A stretch of 64,000 nt of DNA from Methylorubrum thiocyanatum. GTDB taxonomy: Bacteria; Pseudomonadota; Alphaproteobacteria; Rhizobiales; Beijerinckiaceae. The notes below the pieces were generated by a model, which ran no database searches, was not told where the DNA came from, and was given only the letters and a program-made list of their open reading frames with translations. This document shows, one piece after another, positions 10,088 through 18,860 of the stretch. How positions within the stretch are numbered: the stretch's first letter is position 1; every line of letters begins with the position of its first letter. The stretch lies in the NCBI GenBank assembly GCA_014138645.1, contig JACJIB010000003.1, positions 1 through 64,000 on the forward strand, written 5' to 3'. The translations under genes and the position numbers were made by a program.

Positions 10088-11461
10088 TCAGGCCGCCTCG
10101 ACGATCCGGGCGGCGGCGGCGATCATCTCCTTCATCGCCGCGCTGGCGGCTTGATAGGCCGGCGTGCCGACATCCCAATTGGTCTGAGCGATCGCCTTGA
10201 CCATGCGCTCGGCCTCTTCGTGCGCCGTGGCCTCGGCCTTCAGGAACGCTTCCGCCGCCGACCGGCGTGCAGGATCGGACGCGATCGCTTCCACCGCTTT
10301 CCGGGCGGCTCGGCCGCGCAGGATCGCGGCGGCCGAATCGGCGGCGGCGGCACCGAGCAGGATCGTCGCGAGCCCGCGCTTCCACAGACCGAGATCGGCC
10401 GGCAGGCGCACCAGTTCGTAGAGGTCGAGCCCGTTCGAATCCGCCAAGGCCGTCTGTGCCAGTGTCTCGGCCTTCACCAGGCGCTTGGTGATGCTCTCGA
10501 TCTCGGTTCGGGTCTTCGACGCCTTGGTGGCGATGCTCTGGACGCTGCTCGAGATCTCCGCCGTCGCGCTGCTCTGCTGCGTGATGGCCGCCGCGAGCGA
10601 AGCGTTCATCTCGCTCGTGCGGGCGATCCGCCCGGCTGCGCTCTCGACTCGGGCTCCGAGGCTGTCGACCACGGTGCTGCCGGTGGAGACCGCTCCGCGG
10701 CTCTCCTCGACGGCACGGGCGATCTGGCTCATCTCGCCCTGAAGCGTATTGAGCCAGGTGCGGATCTGCTCGGTCGACCGGGCGGTCTGACCTGAGAGCG
10801 ATTTGACTTCCGCGGCCACCACGGAGAAGCCGCGGCCCGCCTCGCCGGCACGCGCCGCCTCGATGGTGGCGTTGAGCGCCAGCAGGTTGGTCTGGCTGGA
10901 AATCGTGGCGATGGTGCCGGCCATGCTGCCGATCTCGGCGATGGCGTTCTGCAGGAGCTGGAGGCGCTCGTCGATCTGGTGCGTGCGGTCGCGAATCGCA
11001 TCCATGGCCGAGCGGGCGTTGCCGACATCGGACATGCAGGCGGTCATCGACTCCCGCGCCTCGGCGGCACTCGCGCCGGCCGCCTCGGAGGTCTCCGCAA
11101 CCTCGGCGATGGAGGCGACCATTTCCTCGATGGCGCTCGCGATGGTCTGCGTCGATTGCGCGACCTCGCCGACGTCGTAGGTCGTCCAGCCGATATTGAT
11201 CGCCGCTTCCGAGGCTTCCTTGGTGACCGCGGCGAGGTTTGCCCGCTCCGCGCGCAAATCCTTGCGCTGCGACCGCTCGAGATCGCTCAGAGCCGCATCA
11301 ACGGCACTTTCCGTCGCCGAGGCGTGGTCGAGGCCGGTCCGATCCGCCAATCGTTTGAGTGCGCCGATCAAGCGCGCTTCGTCGGACGCACCGGTCTCCG
11401 GCAGAGTGGATGAGACCGGCGTCGGAGCGCCGGCGCTGAGACGGAGCCTGAGAGGCAGCAT
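10088..11461 (-). CDS. Soluble methyl-accepting chemotaxis protein with C-terminal helical domain
   Basis: A 457-residue cytoplasmic transducer with no transmembrane segment. Residues from about 20 to 320 form long heptad coiled coils with the signalling hairpin tip ([35 protein letters not shown]). After the signalling domain comes a roughly 120-residue, Ala-rich helical region ([20 protein letters not shown] onward) that could be a sensory or localisation domain; I do not recognise it. I used the ATG at 11461, since the upstream extension (from 11548) looks like leader sequence. It is divergent from nadABC. Confidence 0.85.
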   Translation of the reverse strand: MLPLRLRLSAGAPTPVSSTLPETGASDEARLIGALKRLADRTGLDHASATESAVDAALSDLERSQRKDLRAERANLAAVTKEASEAAINIGWTTYDVGEVAQSTQTIASAIEEMVASIAEVAETSEAAGASAAEARESMTACMSDVGNARSAMDAIRDRTHQIDERLQLLQNAIAEIGSMAGTIATISSQTNLLALNATIEAARAGEAGRGFSVVAAEVKSLSGQTARSTEQIRTWLNTLQGEMSQIARAVEESRGAVSTGSTVVDSLGARVESAAGRIARTSEMNASLAAAITQQSSATAEISSSVQSIATKASKTRTEIESITKRLVKAETLAQTALADSNGLDLYELVRLPADLGLWKRGLATILLGAAAADSAAAILRGRAARKAVEAIASDPARRSAAEAFLKAEATAHEEAERMVKAIAQTNWDVGTPAYQAASAAMKEMIAAAARIVEAA

Positions 11462-11780
11462 GGTTTCAGAAAGCCCCCAATGTTTCCCACGCCGGTTTAT
11501 TGTCGAGAGGCCTATCCGGGACAGTTTTGTCGGAAGCCGATCACACAACGACCGATTGCAAAACCACCTGACACAGATCTCTCTTTAGTGGCGCGATAGA
11601 TCATCGCCCCGTAGCGGTTAACGTCGCATTGAGAAGGCGCCATAGGCGCATTTTAGGTTACACAGCTGTGACCGGGATAACGTAGCAGATCGTCATCCAC
11701 TCTCTCGAAAATTTGAGCCGGGCGCTGCCAAGGCGTTCAGACTGTGCGAACGCAGCAAAAGTTTGCGTCGCAAAATCGTT
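11462..11780. other. Intergenic region between the chemoreceptor and nadA
   Basis: About 320 bases, locally AT-rich, carrying divergent promoters for the chemoreceptor and nadABC. A GGCGCC-ata-GGCGC partial repeat is near 11636-11650. I see no gene. An ATG-led extension of nadA from 11744 is open, but it runs through both operator palindromes and is rejected. Confidence 0.5.
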
Positions 11781-11797
11781 ATGCTCAGTCTCAGCAT
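11781..11797 (+). promoter_or_regulatory. Operator palindrome 1 upstream of nadA (NadQ-like)
   Basis: A 17-bp imperfect palindrome, ATGCT-c-AG-t-CT-c-AGCAT. It shares its outer arms ATGCT/AGCAT with the perfect palindrome at 11840; their starts are 59 bp apart. Rhizobiales nadABC operons are reported to be controlled by the repressor NadQ, and this architecture fits, but the assignment of regulator is an inference. Confidence 0.65.
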
Positions 11798-11839
11798 ATC
11801 TGGACAAGGCAGATCGCGGCCCCTAAGTTAGGCGGCACA

Positions 11840-11856
11840 ATGCTCACTTTGAGCAT
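11840..11856 (+). promoter_or_regulatory. Operator palindrome 2 upstream of nadA (NadQ-like)
   Basis: A perfect 7-bp inverted repeat, ATGCTCA-ctt-TGAGCAT. It ends immediately before the AAAGGAG ribosome site of nadA, so a bound repressor would block elongation or initiation. Confidence 0.72.
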
Positions 11857-11869
11857 AAAGGAGACCGCG

Positions 11870-12913
11870 ATGTCCGAGGCAGGATCCGCCCTTCGCGAGC
11901 CGGCCGGACGGGCCTTTCCGCTGCCCGACCTCTACGAGCGCGTGAGCCGTCACGTGCCTGCCATCGAGTGGCCGGCGCTCGCTCCCGACGTGGAGGCGAT
12001 CCTGCGCCTGAAACGCGAGCGCAACGCGGTGGTTCTGGCGCATAATTATCAGGCGCCGGAGATCTTCCACACCGTGGCGGACATCGTCGGCGACAGCCTC
12101 GCTCTGGCGCGCGAGGCGGCACGGGTCGATGCGGACGTCATTGTGCTGGCCGGCGTCCACTTCATGGCCGAGACCGCCAAGCTCCTGAACCCGCGCAAGA
12201 CCGTGCTGATGCCCGATATGGCCGCGGGCTGCTCGCTCGCCGATTCGATCACCGCGGCCGACGTGCGGGCACTGCGCGCCAAGTATCCGGGCGTGCCCGT
12301 CGTGACCTACGTCAACACCTCGGCGGCCGTGAAGGCCGAGTCGGACGTGTGCTGCACCTCAGGCAACGCCGCCGATGTTGTGCGCGCCCTCGGCGTGCCG
12401 CGGGTGCTGATGATCCCGGACGAGTTCCTGGCCCGCAACGTCCAGCAGCAGGTGCCGGAAGTCGAGCTGCTGACCTGGGCCGGGCACTGCGAGGTGCACG
12501 AGCGTTTCACCCCGGCCGACATCGCCGAGGTACGCGACAGCTATCCCGGCATCACCGTGATCGCCCACCCGGAATGCCCGCCGGAGGTGGTCGAGGCGTC
12601 GGATTTCTCCGGCTCCACGGCGATGATGATGAACTACGTCACCGAGAAGCGCCCCTCCCAGGTGGTGCTCGTGACCGAGTGCTCGATGGCCGACAACATC
12701 GCGGTGGCCAATCCCGACATCGAGTTCATCAAGCCCTGCAATCTCTGCCCGCACATGAAGCGGATCTCCTTGCGCAACATCCGGCAGGCTCTGGAGACGA
12801 TGACGCACGAGATCACCGTCGAGGAGGGACTGGCCGAGCGGGCGCGCCTCGCCGTCGAGCGGATGCTCGCGGTCAAGCCGACCCAGACCGTCTCAGCGCG
12901 GCAGGCCGCCTGA
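11870..12913 (+). CDS. nadA: Quinolinate synthase A
   Basis: A 347-residue [4Fe-4S] enzyme that condenses iminoaspartate with dihydroxyacetone phosphate to give quinolinate, the second step of de novo NAD synthesis. Visible motifs are AHNYQAPEI near the N-terminus, AAGCSLAD (Cys121), [11 protein letters not shown] (Cys207) and CNLCPHMK (Cys290/Cys293). One Cys from each of these three regions should ligate the cluster. The start at 11870 has AAAGGAG six bases upstream. Its stop overlaps the nadB start. The two upstream palindromes indicate repression by NAD status. Confidence 0.97.
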   Translation: MSEAGSALREPAGRAFPLPDLYERVSRHVPAIEWPALAPDVEAILRLKRERNAVVLAHNYQAPEIFHTVADIVGDSLALAREAARVDADVIVLAGVHFMAETAKLLNPRKTVLMPDMAAGCSLADSITAADVRALRAKYPGVPVVTYVNTSAAVKAESDVCCTSGNAADVVRALGVPRVLMIPDEFLARNVQQQVPEVELLTWAGHCEVHERFTPADIAEVRDSYPGITVIAHPECPPEVVEASDFSGSTAMMMNYVTEKRPSQVVLVTECSMADNIAVANPDIEFIKPCNLCPHMKRISLRNIRQALETMTHEITVEEGLAERARLAVERMLAVKPTQTVSARQAA

Positions 12914-14442
12914 TGAGCGTCCTCGCCCGCAGCCCCGCCGACCGCGTGATCGTGGTCGGCGCCGGAGTGGCCGGGCTCGCCACGGCCCTGCGCCTGGCGC
13001 CGCGCCCCGTCACCCTCATCACGGCGGCACCTCTCGGGGCCGGCACCGCCACGGGTTGGGCCCAGGGCGGCATCGCCGCCGCGATGGGCGCCGATGACGC
13101 GCCCGCCCTCCACGCGGCCGATACCCGGGCCGCGGGCGCCGGCCTCACCGAACCCGATGTCGCCCTTCGGGTGGCCGAGGCCGGGCCGGGCCTGATCGAC
13201 TGGCTCGTCGCCCTCGGGACCGGCTTCGACCGCGAGGCCGATGGCGCGCTGGCGCTCGGCCTGGAGGCCGCCCACAGCCGCCGCCGCATCGTGCGGGCGC
13301 GGGGCGATTCGACCGGCCGAACCGTTCTCGACGCGCTGGTGCGCGTGGTCCAGGCAACGCCCTCGATCGAGATCCTCGTCGCCGGGCTGCACGGCCTGAT
13401 GCAGGATGCCGAGGGCCGGGTGCGCGGCGTGGTGTGCGAGCGCGACGGCGCGGCGTTCCGCCTGCCCGCCCGGGCCGTGGTTCTAGCGACGGGCGGCATC
13501 GGCGCGCTCTACGCCTCGACCACCAACCCGCGCGGCGCCCTCGGCCGCGGCCTTCTCGCGGCGGCGCGGGCCGGCGCCGCCCTGCGCGACCTTGAGTTCG
13601 TACAGTTCCACCCCACTGCCATCGCCGCCGGCCGCGATCCGATGCCGCTGGCGACCGAGGCCCTCCGCGGCGAGGGCGCACGGCTGATCGACGAGTTCGG
13701 TGCTCCCGTGATGGCGGGGATCGAGGGCGGCGACCTCGCTCCGCGCGACGTCGTGGCCCGCGGCATCTTCCAGGCCTTGAGCCGGGGGCGCACGGTCTAT
13801 CTCGACACCCGCGGCAGCCTTGGCGCCCGGATGCCGCAACGCTTCCCCACCGTCGCCGCGCTCTGCGCCGAGGCCGGCATCGATCCGGCGATCCTGCCGA
13901 TCCCGGTCCGCCCTGCCGCGCACTACCACATGGGCGGGATCTTCGTGGACGAGGCCGGCCGCAGCACCGTGCCCGGCCTCTGGGCCTGCGGCGAAGTCGC
14001 CTCGACCGGTCTGCACGGCGCGAACCGCCTCGCCAGCAACTCGCTCCTCGAAGCGCTCGCCTTCGCGCCTCGCATCGCCGAGTCGATCGGCGACGCTCCG
14101 GCCCCTGCCAGCGCCGATCACCCGGTGCGGCTGCCCGAAATCCGATCTTCGGACGCGGCGGCGCTCGGCAAGGTTCGTAGCATTATGGAACGCGGGGTCG
14201 GCGTGGTGCGGGACGATGCGGGCCTGACGCAGGCCGTCGCCGAACTCGCCGACCTTGCCGCTCAGGGCAGCGACGCGGCCGCCACCGGCTTGATGATCGC
14301 CCGGGCCGCCCTCGACCGGCGCGAGAGCCGCGGTGCCCACTGGCGCAGCGACTATCCCGATCCCCGTCCGGCCCGCCATGCCGTGGTCACGCCCGCCCTG
14401 GCCGATGCTCCCCGCGCGCTGCAGGAACTCACCGATGCCTGA
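12913..14442 (+). CDS. nadB: L-aspartate oxidase
   Basis: A 509-residue FAD enzyme of the succinate dehydrogenase/fumarate reductase flavoprotein family, oxidising L-aspartate to iminoaspartate. The dinucleotide fold VIVVGAGVAGLATAL is at residues 13-27. The active-site segments LEFVQFHPTA, RGEGARLIDEFG and AHYHMGGIFVD follow, then CGEVASTGLHGANRLASNSLLE. The start is coupled to nadA (TGATG), and the product is passed directly to NadA. Confidence 0.97.
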   Translation: MSVLARSPADRVIVVGAGVAGLATALRLAPRPVTLITAAPLGAGTATGWAQGGIAAAMGADDAPALHAADTRAAGAGLTEPDVALRVAEAGPGLIDWLVALGTGFDREADGALALGLEAAHSRRRIVRARGDSTGRTVLDALVRVVQATPSIEILVAGLHGLMQDAEGRVRGVVCERDGAAFRLPARAVVLATGGIGALYASTTNPRGALGRGLLAAARAGAALRDLEFVQFHPTAIAAGRDPMPLATEALRGEGARLIDEFGAPVMAGIEGGDLAPRDVVARGIFQALSRGRTVYLDTRGSLGARMPQRFPTVAALCAEAGIDPAILPIPVRPAAHYHMGGIFVDEAGRSTVPGLWACGEVASTGLHGANRLASNSLLEALAFAPRIAESIGDAPAPASADHPVRLPEIRSSDAAALGKVRSIMERGVGVVRDDAGLTQAVAELADLAAQGSDAAATGLMIARAALDRRESRGAHWRSDYPDPRPARHAVVTPALADAPRALQELTDA

Positions 14443-15295
14443 CGATGTCCTGCTGCCGCTGCCGCGCCTCCTCGTGGAGCCGGTGGTGCGGGCGGCGCTC
14501 CTCGAAGATCTCGGCCGGGCCGGCGACATCACCACCGACGCCATCATCCCGGCGGGCGAGCGCATGGAGGCGGTCATCGCCTCCCGCCAAGACGGGGTGA
14601 TCGCCGGAACCGACGCTGCCGCCATCGCCTTCGAACTGATCGATCCGAGCCTGTCCGTCACGGTCGAGCGTGGCGACGGCGCCCGGGTCGTGCCGGGCGA
14701 TACGGTGATCCGCCTTTCAGGCCCGGCCCGCGCCGTGCTGACCGCGGAGCGCGTTGCCCTCAACCTGCTCTGCCGCCTGAGCGGCGTTGCGACGGCCACG
14801 GCCTCCCTGGTCGAGGCGGCGCGCCCCCACGGCAAGGCGCGGATCGTCTGCACCCGCAAGACCACGCCGGGCCTGAGGGCGCTGGAGAAGCATGCCGTGC
14901 GCGCCGGTGGCGGCTCGAATCACCGCTTCGGTCTCGACGACGCGGTGCTGATCAAGGACAACCACGTTGCGGTCGCCGGCGGCATCATCCCGGCGATCGA
15001 GCGGGCGCGGGCGCGGACCGGTCACCTCGTGAAGATCGAGGTCGAGGTCGACACCCTGGCCCAGCTCGAACAGGCGCTGTCGGTCGGCGCCGATGCGGTG
15101 CTCCTCGACAACATGAGCCCCGACACCCTGCGGCAGGCCGTGGCCATGGTCGATGGACGCGCGGTCACCGAGGCCTCGGGCCGGATCAACCGGGAGACGG
15201 TGGGCGCGGTCGCTGCCTCGGGAGTCGACCTGATCTCGGTCGGCTGGATCACCCATAGCTCGGCGATCATTGATCTCGGGCTCGACGCGGCGTAG
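14435..15295 (+). CDS. nadC: Nicotinate-nucleotide pyrophosphorylase (carboxylating)
   Basis: A 286-residue quinolinate phosphoribosyltransferase converting quinolinate and PRPP to nicotinate mononucleotide, CO2 and pyrophosphate. Motifs seen: [17 protein letters not shown] near the N-terminus, [10 protein letters not shown], the [21 protein letters not shown] active-site segment, LIKDNHV and EVEVDTLAQ. It overlaps the nadB end by eight bases, completing a nadA-nadB-nadC operon. Confidence 0.97.
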   Translation: MPDDVLLPLPRLLVEPVVRAALLEDLGRAGDITTDAIIPAGERMEAVIASRQDGVIAGTDAAAIAFELIDPSLSVTVERGDGARVVPGDTVIRLSGPARAVLTAERVALNLLCRLSGVATATASLVEAARPHGKARIVCTRKTTPGLRALEKHAVRAGGGSNHRFGLDDAVLIKDNHVAVAGGIIPAIERARARTGHLVKIEVEVDTLAQLEQALSVGADAVLLDNMSPDTLRQAVAMVDGRAVTEASGRINRETVGAVAASGVDLISVGWITHSSAIIDLGLDAA

Positions 15296-15569
15296 CGGCC
15301 GGTCGCGTCCGGGCCGCTTCCGCACATCGGGTCTCGGAGATCGGAGCCGGCCCCTGAAGGTTCCGGCGGCCGCCCTAATCCTTGCGCGTAAGGCCAAGCT
15401 GCCACAGTGTGGCCACACGGTCACGAGGATGGCGGAAGCGATACCGCACTGCAAATCAAGCTTGGCTTTGGACGGCGAGCGTTTACGCCTTGGCGAGGGT
15501 CCGCACGGCATCGTGCGGCGGTTCGTTCGACCGCGTTCCCTGTTCTTCGCCTGCCCCGAGAGGCCCTTG

Positions 15570-16244
15570 ATGCGCCGTTTCGTCGTTGCCCTGGGCGGGC
15601 TTGCCTGCGCGACGTTCGCGCTCGCAAGCCCCGCCGCTGCCTATGAGATCGACCCGCTCACCCGCCAGCCGCTGACCGATGTCCTGACGGTGCGCGTGCG
15701 CCCGCAGAACACCGTGCCGACCGCCAACGCGGCCCTGCCGGCGGATATCCCCGGCGCGCCGTCCGCGGCCGATCCGCTGGCCTCGACCGTGCCGCAGATG
15801 ACCGCGATTCCGCGCGAGACGGTGCCCTATGCCGGCCCCTACGCACCGGGCACCATCGTCGTCTCCACCGCGGAGCGGCGCCTCTACCTGATCCAGCCGA
15901 ATGGCGAAGCCCTGCGCTACGGCGTCGGCGTCGGCCGCCCGGGCTTCACCTGGGGCGGCATGCAGACGGTGACGATGAAGCGCGAATGGCCGGATTGGCG
16001 CCCGCCAGCCGAAATGCTGCGCCGCCGCCCCGACCTGCCGCGCTACATGAAGGGCGGCATCGAGAACCCGCTCGGCGCCCGCGCCATGTATCTCGGCAAC
16101 ACGATCTACCGCATCCACGGCTCCAACGAGCCGGAGACGATCGGCACCGCCGTCTCCTCCGGCTGCATCCGCATGACCAATGAAGACGTGACGGATCTCT
16201 ACAGCCGCGTGAAGGTCGGCGCCCGGGTCGTCGTTCAGCGCTGA
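15570..16244 (+). CDS. Periplasmic L,D-transpeptidase (ErfK/YbiS/YcfS/YnhG family)
   Basis: A 224-residue protein with a signal peptide (residues 1-24, cleavage AAA/YE) and a C-terminal YkuD catalytic domain. The domain carries YRIHGSNEPETIG and the SSGCIRM motif with nucleophile Cys199. Such enzymes form 3-3 peptidoglycan cross-links or attach outer-membrane proteins to the wall in Rhizobiales. GAGAGG precedes the ATG at 15570, while the longer open frame upstream lacks a signal peptide at its start. The 275 bases before it hold only its leader. Confidence 0.93.
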   Translation: MRRFVVALGGLACATFALASPAAAYEIDPLTRQPLTDVLTVRVRPQNTVPTANAALPADIPGAPSAADPLASTVPQMTAIPRETVPYAGPYAPGTIVVSTAERRLYLIQPNGEALRYGVGVGRPGFTWGGMQTVTMKREWPDWRPPAEMLRRRPDLPRYMKGGIENPLGARAMYLGNTIYRIHGSNEPETIGTAVSSGCIRMTNEDVTDLYSRVKVGARVVVQR

Positions 16245-16267
16245 TCGCTCATCCGGAGACGTCATGA

Positions 16268-16301
16268 GAAAGGGCCGGCAGCGATGCCGGCCCTTTTCTT
16301 T
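16268..16301 (+). terminator. Rho-independent terminator after the L,D-transpeptidase
   Basis: AAGGGCCGGC pairs with GCCGGCCCTT, followed by TTCTTTT. It is a strong stem 24 bases past the stop. Confidence 0.9.
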
Positions 16302-16327
16302 TGTGCGCGGTCCGATTCGGGGGCGCG

Positions 16328-16465
16328 TCAGCCGATCAGGAGAAGGTCGAGCACCACCGCAGCAATGCCGCCCGCGATGGCAAGCCCGAGTATGACGACG
16401 CTGCTGAGCTGATCGACGGAATCCACGTCCTGGCCGATGCGGTGCTGAGAATTCGTGGCTGACAC
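16328..16465 (-). CDS. Small single-pass membrane protein
   Basis: A 45-residue protein from the GTG at 16465, chosen because a perfect AGGAGG lies six bases upstream. The first 20 residues are polar (SATNSQHRIGQDVDSVDQL). A hydrophobic helix follows (VVILGLAIAGGIAAVVLDLL) and runs almost to the C-terminus. No family is known to me. The strong ribosome site makes it likely to be translated. Confidence 0.65.
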   Translation of the reverse strand: MSATNSQHRIGQDVDSVDQLSSVVILGLAIAGGIAAVVLDLLLIG

Positions 16466-16629
16466 GCGCTGCCTCCTGTTGATGTCGCAGGGCAACGGCG
16501 AGGCGAATGCATGGTTCAATGCCGCGCGGTCGCAGGCAAAGCCCGGGGATCGAGCGACCTGTCGGCGGAGTGCCGCAAAGGAACATCGATCCGCGACGCC
16601 CGTTGGCCAGCCTCATTAGGGAGACAGCC

Positions 16630-16872
16630 ATGGTCGATGTCAGCCAGATTCGCGAGCACGCCACCGTCGTCGGTTCGGACGGCGGCCATGTCGGAACTGT
16701 CGATCACGTCGGGAAGGGCGAGATCAAGCTCACGAAGAGCGATTCCGACGCGGGCGGACTTCACCATTACATCCCGCTCGACCTCGTCATCTCGGTCGAG
16801 GGCGATCAGGTCCGCCTCGATCGAAGCGCCGACGAGGTGAAGAAGGAGTGGAGCACGTCGGGCGCAGCCTGA
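16630..16872 (+). CDS. DUF2171 protein
   Basis: An 80-residue protein matching the DUF2171 pattern. It opens VDVSQIREHATVVGSDGGHVGTVDHV, has a central GEIKLTKSDSDAGGLHHYIPLDLV and ends VEKKEW-like. The fold resembles a PRC-barrel with one strand-rich domain. AGGGAGA precedes the start. The function of the family is unknown; copies in Rhizobiales often sit among stress genes. Confidence 0.85.
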   Translation: MVDVSQIREHATVVGSDGGHVGTVDHVGKGEIKLTKSDSDAGGLHHYIPLDLVISVEGDQVRLDRSADEVKKEWSTSGAA

Positions 16873-16938
16873 TGTCGGCCTTTCGCCAGGCCGAGCCCTT
16901 GTCCTTTGAACCCGACGACGCATTCAACGGAGATTCGC

Positions 16939-17097
16939 GTGACTGCACAGACTGATCGGCCGCAATCGGAGGCCGAGCCGAAGCCGGTCGGCGATCCGCC
17001 ACCCGCACCCCAATCCCCGGCCGGCGATCCGCCGGCTCCGCGTCCGGACGCCATTCCCGACGAGGATCTCGACGAGGTCGAGGAGCAGCCGAGCTGA
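16939..17097 (+). CDS. Small Pro/Glu/Asp-rich protein
   Basis: A 52-residue, probably disordered protein initiated at GTG 16939 after GGAG. It has a Pro-rich middle (PPPAPQSPAGDPPAPRP) and an acidic tail (IPDEDLDEVEEQPS). No family recognised. Composition alone could reflect GC bias, so confidence is modest. It may be co-transcribed with the DUF2171 gene 66 bases upstream. Confidence 0.5.
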   Translation: MTAQTDRPQSEAEPKPVGDPPPAPQSPAGDPPAPRPDAIPDEDLDEVEEQPS

Positions 17098-17105
17098 CAC
17101 TGTCC

Positions 17106-17131
17106 GCGGGCCGCTCGCGAAAGCGGCCCGC
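17106..17131. terminator. Perfect 10-bp inverted repeat between convergent genes
   Basis: GCGGGCCGCT pairs with AGCGGCCCGC around a six-base loop, nine bases past the small-protein stop. It is bidirectional and lacks a T tract. Confidence 0.6.
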
Positions 17132-17152
17132 GCCGGGACTCGTCCGGCGACC

Positions 17153-17581
17153 TCAGTGACAGCCGCAGCTTCCGCTCCCGCAGCCACCGCCGCCATGGCT
17201 GGCCTTGGCCGGCGCCGAGGCGGTGCGGTCCCGGGAGAGGCCGCGTTCCTCCAGCTCGCGAAGATAGGTCGACCAGCGGTTGCGATACTCGCGGCCGAGA
17301 TCGAACAGATAGTCCCACCCGAAGATGCCGGTATCGTGCATGTCGTCGAAGAACAGCTTCACGGCATAGTTGCCGACCGGCTCCACCGACAGAATCGCAA
17401 CATCGCGCTTGCCGCCCAGCACCTTGCGTTCGGCCGGAGAATGGCCTTGAACCTCCGCGGACGGACTTGAGACGCGTAAGTATTCGGCAGGCAGTTCGAA
17501 GCGACCGCCTCCGTCGAAAGCGACGGTCAGGATGCGCTTGTCGCCGGACAGGCGGATCTCGGTGGGCCAGCGCTCGCTCAT
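17153..17581 (-). CDS. DUF971 (GBBH-like N-terminal) protein with Cys/Gly-rich tail
   Basis: A 142-residue protein. Residues about 1-110 match the DUF971 / gamma-butyrobetaine-hydroxylase-like N-terminal domain (WPTEIRLSGDKRILTVAFDGG, LPAEYLRVSSPSAEVQGH, VEPVGNYAVKLFFDDMHDTGIFGWDYL). In eukaryotes and in ApbC fusions this domain is zinc-binding or linked to Fe-S assembly. The C-terminus ends HGGGGCGSGSCGCH, giving three Cys and two His for metal binding. It starts at ATG 17581; TTG at 17596 is an alternative. Confidence 0.85.
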   Translation of the reverse strand: MSERWPTEIRLSGDKRILTVAFDGGGRFELPAEYLRVSSPSAEVQGHSPAERKVLGGKRDVAILSVEPVGNYAVKLFFDDMHDTGIFGWDYLFDLGREYRNRWSTYLRELEERGLSRDRTASAPAKASHGGGGCGSGSCGCH

Positions 17582-17724
17582 GATCGTGCGTCTCAAGCTC
17601 TCATGCCGGCGTTGCGCTGATGCGCTTGCCGGAAAATGCCACCGCCCTCATATGGATGGCGATGTTGGATCTGTCAGCCGACAAAACGGCCCAATCCCGG
17701 AACGAGTCGAGTTCAGAGGCGCGC

Positions 17725-18759
17725 ATGTGGGGTCCCGCCGACAACGCTCCCGCGGCGCTGCGGCCCGCGCCGCTGATCGACCCGTTCCAGCGGGCGATCA
17801 CCTACCTGCGCATCTCGGTGACGGATCGCTGCGACTTCCGCTGCGCCTACTGCATGGCCGAGGACATGCAGTTCCTGCCCAAGCGCGACCTGCTGACGCT
17901 CGAAGAGCTCGACCGCCTCTGCGGCGTCTTCATCGATCGCGGCGTGCGCAAGCTGCGGATCACCGGCGGCGAGCCCCTGGTGCGGCGCGATATCATGCAC
18001 CTCTTCCGGCGGCTCTCGCGCCACCTGAAGAGCGGCGCCCTCGACGAACTCACATTGACGACCAACGGGTCCCAACTCGCCCGCTTCGCCCCCGAACTGG
18101 CCGATCTGGGCGTGCGCCGCATTAACGTCTCCCTCGACACGCTCGACGCGGAGAAGTTCAGGGCGATCACCCGGCGCGGTGACCTTTCGGTCGTCCTGGC
18201 CGGGATTGAGGCGGCCCGGTCCGCCGGCATCAAGGTCAAGATCAACGCCGTGGCGCTGAAGGGCGTCAATGAGGATGAGATCGCCGACATGATCGCCTGG
18301 GCTCATGGCCTCGGCATGGACATGACGCTGATCGAGGTGATGCCGCTCGGCGAAATCGAGGGCGACCGCACCGACCAGTTCCTGCCGCTCTCGGTCGCCC
18401 GCGAGCGTCTGGAGCAGCGCTACACCCTGACCCCGCTGCCCGACCGAACCGGCGGCCCGGCCCGCTACGTGCGCGTCGAGGAGACCGGCGGACGGCTCGG
18501 GTTCATCACCCCGCTGACGCATAATTTCTGCGAGAGCTGCAACCGCGTGCGTCTGACCTGCACCGGCAAGCTCTATATGTGCCTCGGACAGGAGGATGCG
18601 GCGGATCTGCGCGCCGCCCTGCGCGCCTCGCCGGACGACGCCCTGGTGACGCAGGCCGTGGTCGAGGCGATTTCCCGTAAGCCCAAGGGCCATGACTTCG
18701 TCATCGAGCGCGCCCGCCCGGCGGCCGTGCCGCGGCATATGAGCGTGACCGGCGGCTGA
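17725..18759 (+). CDS. moaA: GTP 3',8-cyclase MoaA
   Basis: A 344-residue radical SAM enzyme making the first intermediate of molybdenum cofactor from GTP. The N-terminal cluster motif CDFRCAYC gives Cys36, Cys40 and Cys43. [10 protein letters not shown] binds SAM. The C-terminal cluster Cys269, Cys272 and Cys286 are in [19 protein letters not shown]. The conserved C-terminal Gly-Gly, required for catalysis, is present. I chose the ATG at 17725, behind AGAGG. The other moa genes are not in this window. Confidence 0.96.
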   Translation: MWGPADNAPAALRPAPLIDPFQRAITYLRISVTDRCDFRCAYCMAEDMQFLPKRDLLTLEELDRLCGVFIDRGVRKLRITGGEPLVRRDIMHLFRRLSRHLKSGALDELTLTTNGSQLARFAPELADLGVRRINVSLDTLDAEKFRAITRRGDLSVVLAGIEAARSAGIKVKINAVALKGVNEDEIADMIAWAHGLGMDMTLIEVMPLGEIEGDRTDQFLPLSVARERLEQRYTLTPLPDRTGGPARYVRVEETGGRLGFITPLTHNFCESCNRVRLTCTGKLYMCLGQEDAADLRAALRASPDDALVTQAVVEAISRKPKGHDFVIERARPAAVPRHMSVTGG

Positions 18760-18860
18760 GCGATCGAGCGCAGGTTGCCGAAGACATTGGTTCGGCGTTT
18801 GACGGTCCCTGGACTCGCCCGTAGACCCGCTCCGAATTGAATGCATTTCGGAGACCAACC

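Noticed and set aside
11744..11869. An N-terminal extension of nadA
   Set aside because: It would run through both operator palindromes and lacks a ribosome site, whereas AAAGGAG precedes the ATG at 11870.
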